Shown here piece after piece: positions 1-7,959 of a stretch of 64,000 bases of DNA. The notes below the pieces were generated by a model. It was not told the origin of the DNA. It saw only the letters and a program-made list of their open reading frames with translations, and ran no database searches. A program made the position numbers and the translations under genes. This DNA comes from Leucobacter sp. 7(1) (GTDB lineage: Bacteria > Actinomycetota > Actinomycetes > Actinomycetales > Microbacteriaceae). How positions within the stretch are numbered: position 1 is the stretch's first letter; each line of letters begins with the position of its first letter. The DNA is taken from the NCBI RefSeq assembly GCF_900163635.1, contig NZ_FUID01000033.1, positions 62,001 through 126,000 of the forward strand, given 5' to 3'.

Positions 1-762
1 GACGGCCACCTCGCCCTCATCGGCAAGGGCATCATGTACGACTCGGGCGGGATCAGCCTGAAGCCGTCGAACGCGATGCACGCGGCGATGAAGTTCGACA
101 TGATGGGCGCCGGATCGGTGTTCGCCTCGATGACCGCGCTGCGGGATTTGGGCGTCACCACGGCGGTGACCGGTTGGCTCATGTGCACCGACAACATGCC
201 CTCGGGCAGCGCGACCAAGCTCGGCGACGTGCTCACCATGCGCGGCGGCAAGACAGTTGAGGTGAAGAACACCGACGCCGAGGGGCGCCTGGTGATGGCA
301 GACGGTCTCGTGCTGGCGACCGAAGACGCGAGCGTGGCGGATCGCCGCCCCGACGCGATCGTCGACATCGCGACGCTCACCGGTGCCGTACAGATGGCGC
401 TCGGCACCCGCACCGCGGGCATGCTCGCCAACAACGACGAGATCGCGGCGCAGCTGCAGGCCGCAGCGGACACGACGGACGAGAATATCTGGCGCTTCCC
501 GCTGGATCGTCGCTATCGCGACCAGCTGAAGTCGAACGTGGCGGATCTGTCGAACATCGGCGGCCAGTACGGCGGCGTGATCCTCGCAGCACTGTTCCTC
601 GACGAGTTCGTCGACGGTACCCCGTGGGGCCACCTCGACATCGCAGGAACGATGCAGGCGGAGAGCGATGATCTGTGGCGCTCGGTCGGTTCGACGGGCT
701 TCGGCGCTCGTCTGCTGGCTCAGTTCGCTGACGACTTCGTCGCGCCCACCGCAGGGGAGTAA
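1..762 (+). CDS. pepA: Leucyl aminopeptidase (M17), 3' part, start outside window
   Basis: This is the C-terminal catalytic part of an M17 cytosolic aminopeptidase, which removes N-terminal residues from peptides using two metal ions. The frame is open from base 1, so the N-terminal domain lies before the window. The block GKGIMYDSGGISLKP at the left edge carries metal-binding and catalytic residues. The family signature NTDAEGRL, with metal-binding Asp and Glu, is encoded from about base 268. The C-terminal part, with GGQYGGVILAALFL and WGHLDIAG, is normal for the family. The gene ends TAA two bases before an M18 aminopeptidase on the same strand, so the two are probably co-transcribed for peptide turnover. 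Confidence 0.95.
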   Translation, partial: DGHLALIGKGIMYDSGGISLKPSNAMHAAMKFDMMGAGSVFASMTALRDLGVTTAVTGWLMCTDNMPSGSATKLGDVLTMRGGKTVEVKNTDAEGRLVMADGLVLATEDASVADRRPDAIVDIATLTGAVQMALGTRTAGMLANNDEIAAQLQAAADTTDENIWRFPLDRRYRDQLKSNVADLSNIGGQYGGVILAALFLDEFVDGTPWGHLDIAGTMQAESDDLWRSVGSTGFGARLLAQFADDFVAPTAGE

Positions 763-764
763 TC

Positions 765-2075
765 GTGGCCGGTCTGCTGCGCGATCTCGACGCGTACATT
801 CGGGAGTTCGCGGACTTCGTGTCCGCGTCCCCAACTTCGTTCCACGCCGCTCGTGAAGTTGCCGCCCGGCTTGCCGCGGCGGGCTTCACGGATCACGCGG
901 AGGACGCGGCTTGGCCCTCGGACGCCGCGCACGGCAGCGGCTTTGTGGTGCGGGATGGTGCCGTGATCGCGTGGCGGGCCGGAACCGGTGTGAGTGCGAC
1001 GAGCCCCGTGCGGGTGCTCGGCGTGCACACTGATTCGCCGGGCTTCGTGCTCAAGCCGCAGGCTGATTTCCGTGCCGACGGCTGGGCTCAGGCCGGCGTC
1101 GAGGTGTACGGCGGCCCGCTGCTGAATTCCTGGCTAGACCGGGATCTCGGGATCGCCGGCCGCGTGGTGACGCGCGACGGGGTCGAGTGCCTGGTGCAGA
1201 CGGGTGCAGTGGCGCGGATCCCGCAGCTCGCGATCCACCTGGACCGCGAGGCGAACACCGGCCTGGCGCTCAACAAGCAGCGGCACACGCAGCCTGTGCT
1301 CGCGGTGGGTGCGGGGGCCGAGGGCGTCACCGTTGCCGGGCTGCTCAGCGAGGCCGCACGTGCTGCAGGGGACGCAGGCTTCGCGCCCGAGGACATTGCG
1401 GGTGCCGATGTGCGGCTCTTTGACACGCAACAACCCCAGCGGATCGGCGCGGTTGCGGAGTTCTTCGCGTCACCGCGCCTCGATAACCTGAGCTCCACCT
1501 TCGCGGGGCTTGTTGCACTGCTCGAGTCGGAGCCCGCAGAGGGGACAACCTCGGTGCTCGCCGCGTTCGATCACGAGGAGCTCGGTTCGGAGACGCGATC
1601 CGGCGCGGCCGGTCCATTCCTCGCCGACGTGCTGGAGCGGTTGCGTGCCGGTCTGGGCGCGAGCCGGGACGAGGCCGCGCAGGCGATGGCGGGCTCGTGG
1701 TGCATCTCCGCGGACGCTGGGCACTCCGTGCACCCGAATTACCCGGAAAAGCACGACCCGAACGTACGCCCCCTCGCCGGGCGGGGGCCGATGCTGAAGG
1801 TCAACGCGAACCAGCGCTACGCAAGCGATGCTCACGGGGCGGCCTTGTGGGCGCGGGCGTGCGCGGCAGCCGAGGTGCCGACCCAGGAGTTCGTGTCGAA
1901 TAACACGGTGCCCTGCGGATCTACGATCGGTCCGATCACCGCCACACGGCTTGGGATTCGCACGGTGGACGTGGGGGTGCCGCTCCTGTCGATGCACTCG
2001 GCGCGCGAGCTCGCGCACGTCGCCGATCTGCACGGTCTGGCACGCGCTACGGGAGCGTTCTTCGCTGGGGCATAG
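765..2075 (+). CDS. M18 family aminopeptidase
   Basis: A 436-residue zinc aminopeptidase of family M18 (aspartyl aminopeptidase/ApeB type). The metal-ligand motifs can be read in order: HTDSPG (first His and Asp region), FDHEELGSETRSGA (Glu pair) and SADAGHSVHPNYPEKHDP, followed by a C-terminal MHSARE block with the last His. The length is normal. The start is GTG at 765, preceded by AGGGGAG inside the end of the M17 gene, and only two bases separate the genes, so translation is probably coupled. The specific substrate preference (acidic or broad) cannot be told from the sequence. Confidence 0.92.
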   Translation: MAGLLRDLDAYIREFADFVSASPTSFHAAREVAARLAAAGFTDHAEDAAWPSDAAHGSGFVVRDGAVIAWRAGTGVSATSPVRVLGVHTDSPGFVLKPQADFRADGWAQAGVEVYGGPLLNSWLDRDLGIAGRVVTRDGVECLVQTGAVARIPQLAIHLDREANTGLALNKQRHTQPVLAVGAGAEGVTVAGLLSEAARAAGDAGFAPEDIAGADVRLFDTQQPQRIGAVAEFFASPRLDNLSSTFAGLVALLESEPAEGTTSVLAAFDHEELGSETRSGAAGPFLADVLERLRAGLGASRDEAAQAMAGSWCISADAGHSVHPNYPEKHDPNVRPLAGRGPMLKVNANQRYASDAHGAALWARACAAAEVPTQEFVSNNTVPCGSTIGPITATRLGIRTVDVGVPLLSMHSARELAHVADLHGLARATGAFFAGA

Positions 2076-2282
2076 CTCCAAGCGCTGAGGGGTGCGGGGC
2101 GCGGGGTGTGACACTGTCACACTTCGCGCCCTCTGCGTTCGTGGGAAATCCCCACACGGGCCTCACCGAGCTGCGCGCGAAGCTGCCGCGCACCCTGAAG
2201 AACGAGACAGGAATGTGGGGAGAGGCACACACCACAGCCGAATCTCTGCACGGTTTTCGGATTCGTTCGGTAGGATCGGGGC

Positions 2283-2567
2283 ATGAGCGAGATGCAGCAT
2301 GCGGGAACCGGCGGTGTCGCCCTCTCCAAGGACGTGCTCGCACCCAGTGTGCAGCGCATTGGACGCCGCGATATCGAGATCACTTTCCTCGGAACCAACT
2401 CGGCAGGGCAGCCGACATGGATCATGTGGAACGCAGAAGAACCGTACCTGATCGGCATGCTCTCGCAGGGCAAGATGGGCTACCGCTTCGAGCAGCGCAC
2501 CAGCTCCGGAGCGATGGTCCACGAAAACATTTCGTTGAGTCGCGTGCAACGCGCGCTCGGCGGCTAA
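2283..2567 (+). CDS. Small hypothetical protein, 94 residues
   Basis: I do not recognise this protein. It has no signal peptide or membrane helix and looks like a small mixed alpha/beta cytosolic protein. The segment DIEITFLGTNSAGQPTWIMW is followed by a Gly/Met/Tyr-rich stretch. The start ATG lies six bases after TAGGAT (2271-2276), so the message may be leaderless; no good Shine-Dalgarno is present. A clear stem-loop terminator follows 25 bases downstream, so it is probably monocistronic. Confidence 0.6.
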   Translation: MSEMQHAGTGGVALSKDVLAPSVQRIGRRDIEITFLGTNSAGQPTWIMWNAEEPYLIGMLSQGKMGYRFEQRTSSGAMVHENISLSRVQRALGG

Positions 2568-2591
2568 CGCTTCCGCTCCCGGCATGCCATT

Positions 2592-2626
2592 GCGCGCCGC
2601 GACCCTTCCGGTCGTGGCGCGCTTTT
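2592..2626 (+). terminator. Rho-independent terminator after the 94-residue gene
   Basis: A 13-bp GC-rich stem (GCGCGCCGCGACC against GGTCGTGGCGCGC, one mismatch) with a short CTTCC loop is followed by TTTT. It sits just after the small hypothetical gene. Confidence 0.75.
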
Positions 2627-2802
2627 GCATGCTCAAATCTGCGTATTTTTCCCGGATGTGCCCGGGCCCGCATCGCCATACCGTGAGCCACATCACGCGG
2701 TCTCGGGGGTAGGGACGCAGTCTCGCCCGTTCGCGGCCTCTGATCGAGGGTGGGACAACGGTGTGCCGCCCCCGGATAGGTCCGGAAGAAAGCGGCAGAG
2801 CA

Positions 2803-5800
2803 ATGAAGCGCATACGTGGTCCCGAGCACCCCCAATACCCACGGTTTATTGGCCGATGGCGGATCAGGCCGGAACGCCCCGGACGGTTTCGGGAACCACA
2901 CGCCGGGAGCGTGCGCGGGGCGAGCGTGCGTGGGGGCGCGATTCTTGCGGTCGCCGCAGCGCTCGTGTTTCAGCCGCTGACGGCACCGGCCTTTGCACTC
3001 GACGCCCCGGTTGACGCTGTCCCGGTGGCCGCGGCAGACGCTCCGGTGGCTCCAGGTCCGGAACCCGTTGTTGCTCCTGTTGCGGAGCCAGCGCCGGATC
3101 CCGCGCCTGTTCTGGAACCAGTTCCGGTCCCGGTTCCGGAGCCTGCCCCTGTGGTAGAACCCGAGCCTGCTCCGGTCCCCGAGCCAGTTCCGGTCCCCGA
3201 GCCGGCACCCGTGCCTGAGCCAGTGCCTGTCGAACAGACGCCCGCTGCTCCGGAGGCGACCGAGCCCCCGGCGCCTGATCCTGCGGTGGTCGCACCACCC
3301 GCGGAGCCCGCCCCCGCAGTAGAGGCGGCGGACCCGGCAGCGGATCCCACGGCTGATGCCGCGGCGGAAGCCGCGCGTCTGGCAGCCGAAGAGCTTTCTC
3401 GTGGTGGCGGCAAGAAGGAGAAAGTGACACTCTGTCATGCCACGTCCTCGGTGAAGAATCCCTGGGTCCAGGTGACCGTGGCCGCCGATGGGGCGGCGAG
3501 CGGGCACGCGGGAGCGCATCATCAGGACGGACGCGACATCATCCCGCCGTTCAGCTACACCGAGAACCGACAGGTCAAGCAGTTCCCGGGCCAGAATTGG
3601 GACGCGACCGGACAGGCAATCTTTGAACGAGGCTGCGCGAACCCGCCGGAGCCGCCGAAGGATCCGGCACCGACGGTCAGCCTAAGTGTGGGGGAGTGCG
3701 TCGAGGGCGATGCCATGCCGACAGTGACCGCGGTCTTCGGGAACCTTGTCGTGGGACAGCCGTACACCTATGAGGGCAACGGTCAGGCACCCGTGAGCTT
3801 CGTGGCCGCCGCGAGCAGTGAGACGCGGAGCCTCGGAACAGCCCAGAGTGCGTCCGTGACCGTCGATATTCGAGGCACCGGGCCACGAGCCGCGCAGGGC
3901 ACAGTGACGCGCTCCGTGGAGGCAGAAAAGTGCGCTGAGCCGCCCGAGGAGGATGTGACGTTGTGTCACGCGACCTCGTCCGATTCGAATCCGTGGGTGG
4001 AGCTGTCGCTCCCGCCCGCTGGCGTGCTGAATGGGCACGTGGGTGCAAGTCATCAGGATGGTCGCGACATCATCCCGCCGTTCGAGTATGGAGACGGGGA
4101 GAGTTTCCCTGGCCAGAACTGGGACGAGGACGGTCAGGCGATCTTCGAGAACGGGTGTGAAGAACCGGAGGTGCCGGTTGATCCAGATCCGACGGTCTCG
4201 ATCTCGGCCGGTGATTGTCCGGTGATGGGCGGGTTTGCTCCGCTAACGGTCACGCTGAGCGATCTGGTGGTTGGTGAGCCGTACACGGTGGAGTTTGACG
4301 GAGTTGCGACGGATGCGACCTCGCCGATGTCCTTCACCGCGGACGCTGCGACTCGGGTGATCGAGGTGCTGCCCTCTGAGGAGGGTGCGCTGCATGTGAC
4401 GGTGACGGGAACTGGCGAGCACGCCGGTGAGTCGGCTGATGCGATGGTGCAGGTCACCGAATGCCCCGAACCGGAGCTTCCCGAGGTCACCCTCAGCGTG
4501 GACCAGTGCCTCGCATACGGGCAACCGCTTCCTGACGCGGTGACCGCTGAGCTCAGCGGACTCGTCGACGGGGTTACCTACTCAGTCACCATCGGGACTG
4601 CTGGCGGGGGAACCCCCTACGTCACCCGCTCCGTGGACGGCAGCGACGGGGCAACCGCGAGCCTGCAGCTCGATCTCGCGGGAACTGGCAGCTACGTCGT
4701 CACCGTCAGCGTGGGCGACGAAGAACTCACCCGAACCATTGAGGTGACACCCTGCCCGCCCGGATCCTACGATCTGTCGCTTGTGAAGACCGCGAGCGCC
4801 GGAGAAGAAGGAGTAGCCGAGGTCGGTGACACGATCCAGTACTCGATCACGGTGAGCAATGCCGGCCCGGACGCTGCACTCGATCCAGTAGTGACGGACA
4901 CGCTCCCGGCTGGGCTGAGCGCCGTGGCAGGTACGGGATCCGGCCCCGCTGGGTGGACCGTGGCGGCCGAGGGCGCTAGCGTCACGGCGAGCTACGGTGG
5001 TGCATTTACTGGCGAAGCCACGATCACCTTCGACGCGGTCGTCATCGCCGCACCGCCGAGCGGCGAAATCACCAACCAGGCGTGCGTTGCCGCCTCGGGT
5101 GTGGCCGAGCCTGAGCCGCAACCTGAAAGGGCCGCACAGAGCCCCCTGGGGCTTTCTGGGCTGGTGCTGCTGGACTCTGAAGGTGAAGGAGAGGGTAGTA
5201 GTGACAGCAACCCCGGCAACGACTGCGGCTCGGTAACCACTGAGGTCCGCGGAGTGGCGATCGCAGGCAGCGCGGTGTGTGTCAACGACACACCCTGGTT
5301 CACCTACAGCGTCACCCCGAGCGGCACAGCCGACCCGAGTGAGCTGCCGATCGTCATGATCTGGTGGACCGCTGACGCCTACGCGGCACGCGACGCTTCG
5401 ATCCCCGCCGGTGACACGGCGGCGATTCTGGCAGACGGTGCCTCCCAGGTTGACCCGATCGCCTACCCAGATGGATGGGTGAGTGGTCAGACACTGACCG
5501 GCCAGATGCTGTGGCCGGGGGCATCGGTTGACGCGGACGGAAACCCGACCGGCTGGCCCGGGTGGACCCTGCAGAGTGACGGCACCTGGGTGCTCGATCC
5601 CGCAGCTCCGCACTACAACCTGAGGGCGCAGGCGGTTGTGGAAATTCGGATCAACCCCACCGCATCCGAGACGACGGTGTACCCGCCGGCCACCCCGAAC
5701 TGCGCGGCCCAGCCGCCGCAGCCGCCGGTGACCCCGCCAGTCACCCCGCCCGTGACTCCACCGGTGACCCCGCCGCCGGCCGCGGTCACCCCGCCCGCTC

Positions 5801-5988
5801 CCGCGGTGAACGTGCCCGGCACGCTCCCTCGGAACGCGGTCGCGATGCCGGCCCGCCTTGCGAACACGGGTGCCCTTGATGGGGCTACCGAGCAGCGCGG
5901 CGCGATCGGCGGCCTCGGAATCGCCGCGACACTCGCGGGCCTCGCGCTCTGGAGTATCGCGCGGAGGCGGCGGCATGAGGATGCCTAA
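2803..5988 (+). CDS. LAXTG-anchored surface protein with CHATSS and DUF11-like domains
   Basis: About 1061 residues, secreted and probably linked to the cell wall. After a basic n-region, a hydrophobic signal core (residues 45-58) ends at a likely AFA cleavage site near residue 65. Next come a Pro/Glu/Val-rich PEPV-type spacer (about 70-160) and a module VTLCHATSSVKNPWV...DIIPPF (about 207-280). That module is repeated near 384-452. Beta-sandwich segments, a DUF11-like domain (starting YDLSLVKTASAGE), a PPVTPP linker, LANTG, a hydrophobic helix and an RRRR tail complete it. LAXTG is the motif used by class E sortases of high-GC actinobacteria. The ATG at 2803 is chosen over GTG 2761; in-frame GTG codons nearer the signal core (for example 2926) are alternatives. 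Confidence 0.85.
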   Translation: MKRIRGPEHPQYPRFIGRWRIRPERPGRFREPHAGSVRGASVRGGAILAVAAALVFQPLTAPAFALDAPVDAVPVAAADAPVAPGPEPVVAPVAEPAPDPAPVLEPVPVPVPEPAPVVEPEPAPVPEPVPVPEPAPVPEPVPVEQTPAAPEATEPPAPDPAVVAPPAEPAPAVEAADPAADPTADAAAEAARLAAEELSRGGGKKEKVTLCHATSSVKNPWVQVTVAADGAASGHAGAHHQDGRDIIPPFSYTENRQVKQFPGQNWDATGQAIFERGCANPPEPPKDPAPTVSLSVGECVEGDAMPTVTAVFGNLVVGQPYTYEGNGQAPVSFVAAASSETRSLGTAQSASVTVDIRGTGPRAAQGTVTRSVEAEKCAEPPEEDVTLCHATSSDSNPWVELSLPPAGVLNGHVGASHQDGRDIIPPFEYGDGESFPGQNWDEDGQAIFENGCEEPEVPVDPDPTVSISAGDCPVMGGFAPLTVTLSDLVVGEPYTVEFDGVATDATSPMSFTADAATRVIEVLPSEEGALHVTVTGTGEHAGESADAMVQVTECPEPELPEVTLSVDQCLAYGQPLPDAVTAELSGLVDGVTYSVTIGTAGGGTPYVTRSVDGSDGATASLQLDLAGTGSYVVTVSVGDEELTRTIEVTPCPPGSYDLSLVKTASAGEEGVAEVGDTIQYSITVSNAGPDAALDPVVTDTLPAGLSAVAGTGSGPAGWTVAAEGASVTASYGGAFTGEATITFDAVVIAAPPSGEITNQACVAASGVAEPEPQPERAAQSPLGLSGLVLLDSEGEGEGSSDSNPGNDCGSVTTEVRGVAIAGSAVCVNDTPWFTYSVTPSGTADPSELPIVMIWWTADAYAARDASIPAGDTAAILADGASQVDPIAYPDGWVSGQTLTGQMLWPGASVDADGNPTGWPGWTLQSDGTWVLDPAAPHYNLRAQAVVEIRINPTASETTVYPPATPNCAAQPPQPPVTPPVTPPVTPPVTPPPAAVTPPAPAVNVPGTLPRNAVAMPARLANTGALDGATEQRGAIGGLGIAATLAGLALWSIARRRRHEDA

Positions 5989-6132
5989 GCCAGGCGCGAA
6001 AACTTCGCGCTGAGCTCGGAATCGCTGGATTTACGCGGGTCCCGCCCTGTTCCCACCACCCCGGTTTGGGGGACGTGGGGATGGGGCGCGGCTCTGCGAC
6101 ACGCCAGGGATACCGGGATTCGGGGCTCTGAT

Positions 6133-6162
6133 TTGCCAGGCAGCCGCGATCCAGCATAGTAT
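6133..6162 (+). promoter_or_regulatory. Putative promoter of the tRNA cluster
   Basis: TTGCCA (6133-6138) and TAGTAT (6157-6162) are separated by 18 bases, and the tRNA-Glu gene begins 31 bases downstream. A perfect TATAAT at 6278-6283, 13 bases before the first tRNA-Asp, may be a second start site. This is pattern-based only. Confidence 0.5.
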
Positions 6163-6193
6163 TTCATCTCGGTAGCAAGCATGAAAGTGCTTC

Positions 6194-6266
6194 GGCCCCA
6201 TCGTTTAGCGGCCTAGGACACCGCCCTTTCACGGCGGCAGCACGGGTTCGAATCCCGTTGGGGTCA
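6194..6266 (+). tRNA. tRNA-Glu (TTC)
   Basis: A complete cloverleaf of 73 bases. The acceptor stem GGCCCCA pairs with TGGGGTC. The anticodon stem CCGCC/GGCGG encloses loop CTTTCAC with anticodon TTC, and the T arm is CGGGTTCGAATCCCG. CCA is not encoded. Confidence 0.96.
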
Positions 6267-6296
6267 CTGGTACCAAATATAATTGAATACAACTAT

Positions 6297-6370
6297 GGCC
6301 CTGTAGCGCAGTTGGTTAGCGCGCCGCCCTGTCACGGCGGAGGTCGCGGGTTCAAGTCCCGTCAGGGTCG
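6297..6370 (+). tRNA. tRNA-Asp (GTC), copy 1
   Basis: A 74-base cloverleaf. The acceptor GGCCCTG pairs with CAGGGTC. The anticodon stem CCGCC/GGCGG has loop CTGTCAC, anticodon GTC. The T arm is GCGGGTTCAAGTCCCGT and the discriminator is G. It is identical to the second copy at 6607. Confidence 0.96.
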
Positions 6371-6380
6371 CTAGGTGAAG

Positions 6381-6404
6381 AGCCCTTCCTCGGAAGGGTT
6401 TCTT
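6381..6404 (+). terminator. Terminator after tRNA-Asp copy 1
   Basis: CCCTTCC and GGAAGGG form a stem with a two-base loop followed by a T-rich run (TTTCTT). Confidence 0.7.
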
Positions 6405-6436
6405 CGTCTCTGGTGATCGCCACATGGTGAAAACCT

Positions 6437-6509
6437 GGCTCTGTAGCTCAGTTGGTAGAGCGTTCGACTGAAAATCGAAAGGTCACCGGATCGATGCCGG
6501 TCGGAGCCA
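6437..6509 (+). tRNA. tRNA-Phe (GAA)
   Basis: A 73-base cloverleaf. The acceptor GGCTCTG pairs with CGGAGCC (one G-T pair). The anticodon stem TTCGA/TCGAA has loop CTGAAAA with anticodon GAA. The T arm is CCGGATCGATGCCGG, with an unusual GATCGAT T-loop in place of the usual GTTCGAN. Confidence 0.94.
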
Positions 6510-6511
6510 CT

Positions 6512-6550
6512 GAACCCCCGTGTAGCTTCTACATCACGGGGGTTCTTTTT
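6512..6550 (+). terminator. Terminator after tRNA-Phe
   Basis: An 11-bp perfect stem (GAACCCCCGTG against CACGGGGGTTC) is followed by TTTTT, a classical intrinsic terminator. Confidence 0.85.
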
Positions 6551-6606
6551 CATCATCCACCCGGTGCGACGCATCGTGTGGGTGGGAACACAGTAATTTC
6601 ATATCT

Positions 6607-6680
6607 GGCCCTGTAGCGCAGTTGGTTAGCGCGCCGCCCTGTCACGGCGGAGGTCGCGGGTTCAAGTCCCGTCAGGGTCG
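6607..6680 (+). tRNA. tRNA-Asp (GTC), copy 2
   Basis: Base-for-base the same 74-base gene as copy 1, with anticodon GTC. It is followed by its own terminator of related design, which suggests duplication of a tRNA-terminator unit. Confidence 0.96.
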
Positions 6681-6687
6681 CCATGTG

Positions 6688-6715
6688 AAAAGCCCCTCCT
6701 CGGAGGGGCTTTTTG
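6688..6715 (+). terminator. Terminator after tRNA-Asp copy 2
   Basis: AGCCCCTCC and GGAGGGGCT form a 9-bp stem with a two-base loop, flanked by AAAA and TTTTT. It is intrinsic and would work in both orientations. Confidence 0.85.
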
Positions 6716-6818
6716 TGTTTCGGATGTGCGTTCAGAGGTCCTTGTTCCGTGGCCTGGGGCACGGAGCCTCGACGGCGCGGTCCCGTGGTCTCAGACCGCT
6801 GGCTCAGCTGACCCAGCA

Positions 6819-7166
6819 CTACGAACACGACACGCACCGTTCTCGGAACGGCCGCACTTCCAGCTGTCCGCTGGGGATGGGTCCGTGGCAGGTCAAGCAG
6901 GTGCCGTAACTTCCGTCCTCGAAGCGTTGCATCGCTGCCTCGGCCTGCAGCACGTCGGCGCGCGCGGATTCGAGCAAGCCTGTCCGCAGCGACCATTGCG
7001 CGGAGAAGGGCTCACCTTCGGGATCATGCTCGTCGTCGTCCGGTGCGCCGCTGCGCGCACGCACGAGGGCGGCGAGTTCCGCGTCGAGTCGCTCAGCCCG
7101 TGCACGCAGCCGCTCCAGTTCGGCGCTCAGCTGCGCTCGGCTCGGAGGCCCTGAGTTCATCGCCAT
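6819..7166 (-). CDS. DksA/TraR-type C4 zinc-finger protein
   Basis: 115 residues. The N-terminal two thirds are a predicted coiled coil rich in Arg, Glu and Leu. The C-terminal part has a four-cysteine zinc finger, CLTCHG...RCVSC, typical of the DksA/TraR family. DksA-like proteins bind in the RNA polymerase secondary channel; whether this actinobacterial version does is inference. The ATG at 7166 has a strong GGGAGG eight bases upstream. It lies alone, convergent with the tRNA cluster and upstream of a DUF1643 gene in the same direction. Confidence 0.82.
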   Translation of the reverse strand: MAMNSGPPSRAQLSAELERLRARAERLDAELAALVRARSGAPDDDEHDPEGEPFSAQWSLRTGLLESARADVLQAEAAMQRFEDGSYGTCLTCHGPIPSGQLEVRPFRERCVSCS

Positions 7167-7292
7167 GCGGTACCTCCCGAGGAGTGCGAAGTGTAGCCAC
7201 CGACCGCAGGGGCGGCCGAACTGCTCCCGAGCCTAACCCGGGGCAACCGATTCAGCCCTGTTTTTTCGCCCAGCCCCAACACGCGCGGCAGG

Positions 7293-7823
7293 CTACTGCT
7301 CCCCGTACCTCACAACATCGAACGGCTCGAAGGGCGTCGTCCCCTTCACATAGAGCGGATGCCGCGGGTGTCCGGCCTTCGTCGGTGTTCCGAGCTGCAC
7401 CCAGGTGCAGGCCTGAAGCTCCGGCAGCGCGGCGATGTCGCGCGCAAGGTTCCGCAGGTACGGGCGCGAATCGATCAGTGTTCCCCACGCGGCAAGAATC
7501 GTGAGAGGCCGACCGTTGACGTGGCCTGCGATCCGGCGCTCATTCTCCGCCGTGAGCGCTGGATCGGCATTCCGGTGGATTCCAGCCGGATCCGTCGATA
7601 TTTGTGGGTACACGTTGAGCATGCTCCAGCTGTCGTACCCGCTGCGCTCAGCGAAGGATCGTACGCGCGTCACAGTGGGATCTAGCGTGCCCGGCACGGC
7701 CGTGCTCGGGTTGATCCCGAAGCAGACCAGCGGTGCCTTGCCCACGGTGCCGAGGACAAATCGAGATCCATCGTCAGCCGACTTTTCCCACAACCACTGT
7801 GCCCTGAGTGCCGCCTCGTTCAT
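7293..7823 (-). CDS. DUF1643 domain protein
   Basis: 176 residues that match my memory of family DUF1643: an N-terminal LVCFGINPSTA block, then DPTVTRV and MLNVYPQ motifs with conserved Asn and polar residues, and a C-terminal GTPTKAGHPRHPLYV segment. No signal peptide or helix is seen, so it is probably cytosolic. The molecular function of the family is not established. It ends about 125 bases before the DksA-like gene. Confidence 0.75.
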   Translation of the reverse strand: MNEAALRAQWLWEKSADDGSRFVLGTVGKAPLVCFGINPSTAVPGTLDPTVTRVRSFAERSGYDSWSMLNVYPQISTDPAGIHRNADPALTAENERRIAGHVNGRPLTILAAWGTLIDSRPYLRNLARDIAALPELQACTWVQLGTPTKAGHPRHPLYVKGTTPFEPFDVVRYGEQ

Positions 7824-7959
7824 GCCAGCACTCTATCTCTCGGGTGTCGACACAGTCGCGTATGTTCGCACCTAGGATAAAGCTGAACCGTCCGATCGCC
7901 TGCACCCCTCCGGCCACCCGCAGCGGGACCGCCACCGCCATTTCGAGAAAGCGACAGCC

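Noticed and set aside
4582-5976. 464-codon minus-strand frame opposite the first surface gene
   Set aside because: Arg/Gly-rich product with no start signal; the plus strand has signal peptide, domains and anchor.
6194-6680. tRNA cluster as integration site of a genomic island
   Set aside because: I found no integrase, no repeated tRNA 3' end with direct-repeat boundaries and no base-composition change; the two tRNA-Asp copies are complete.
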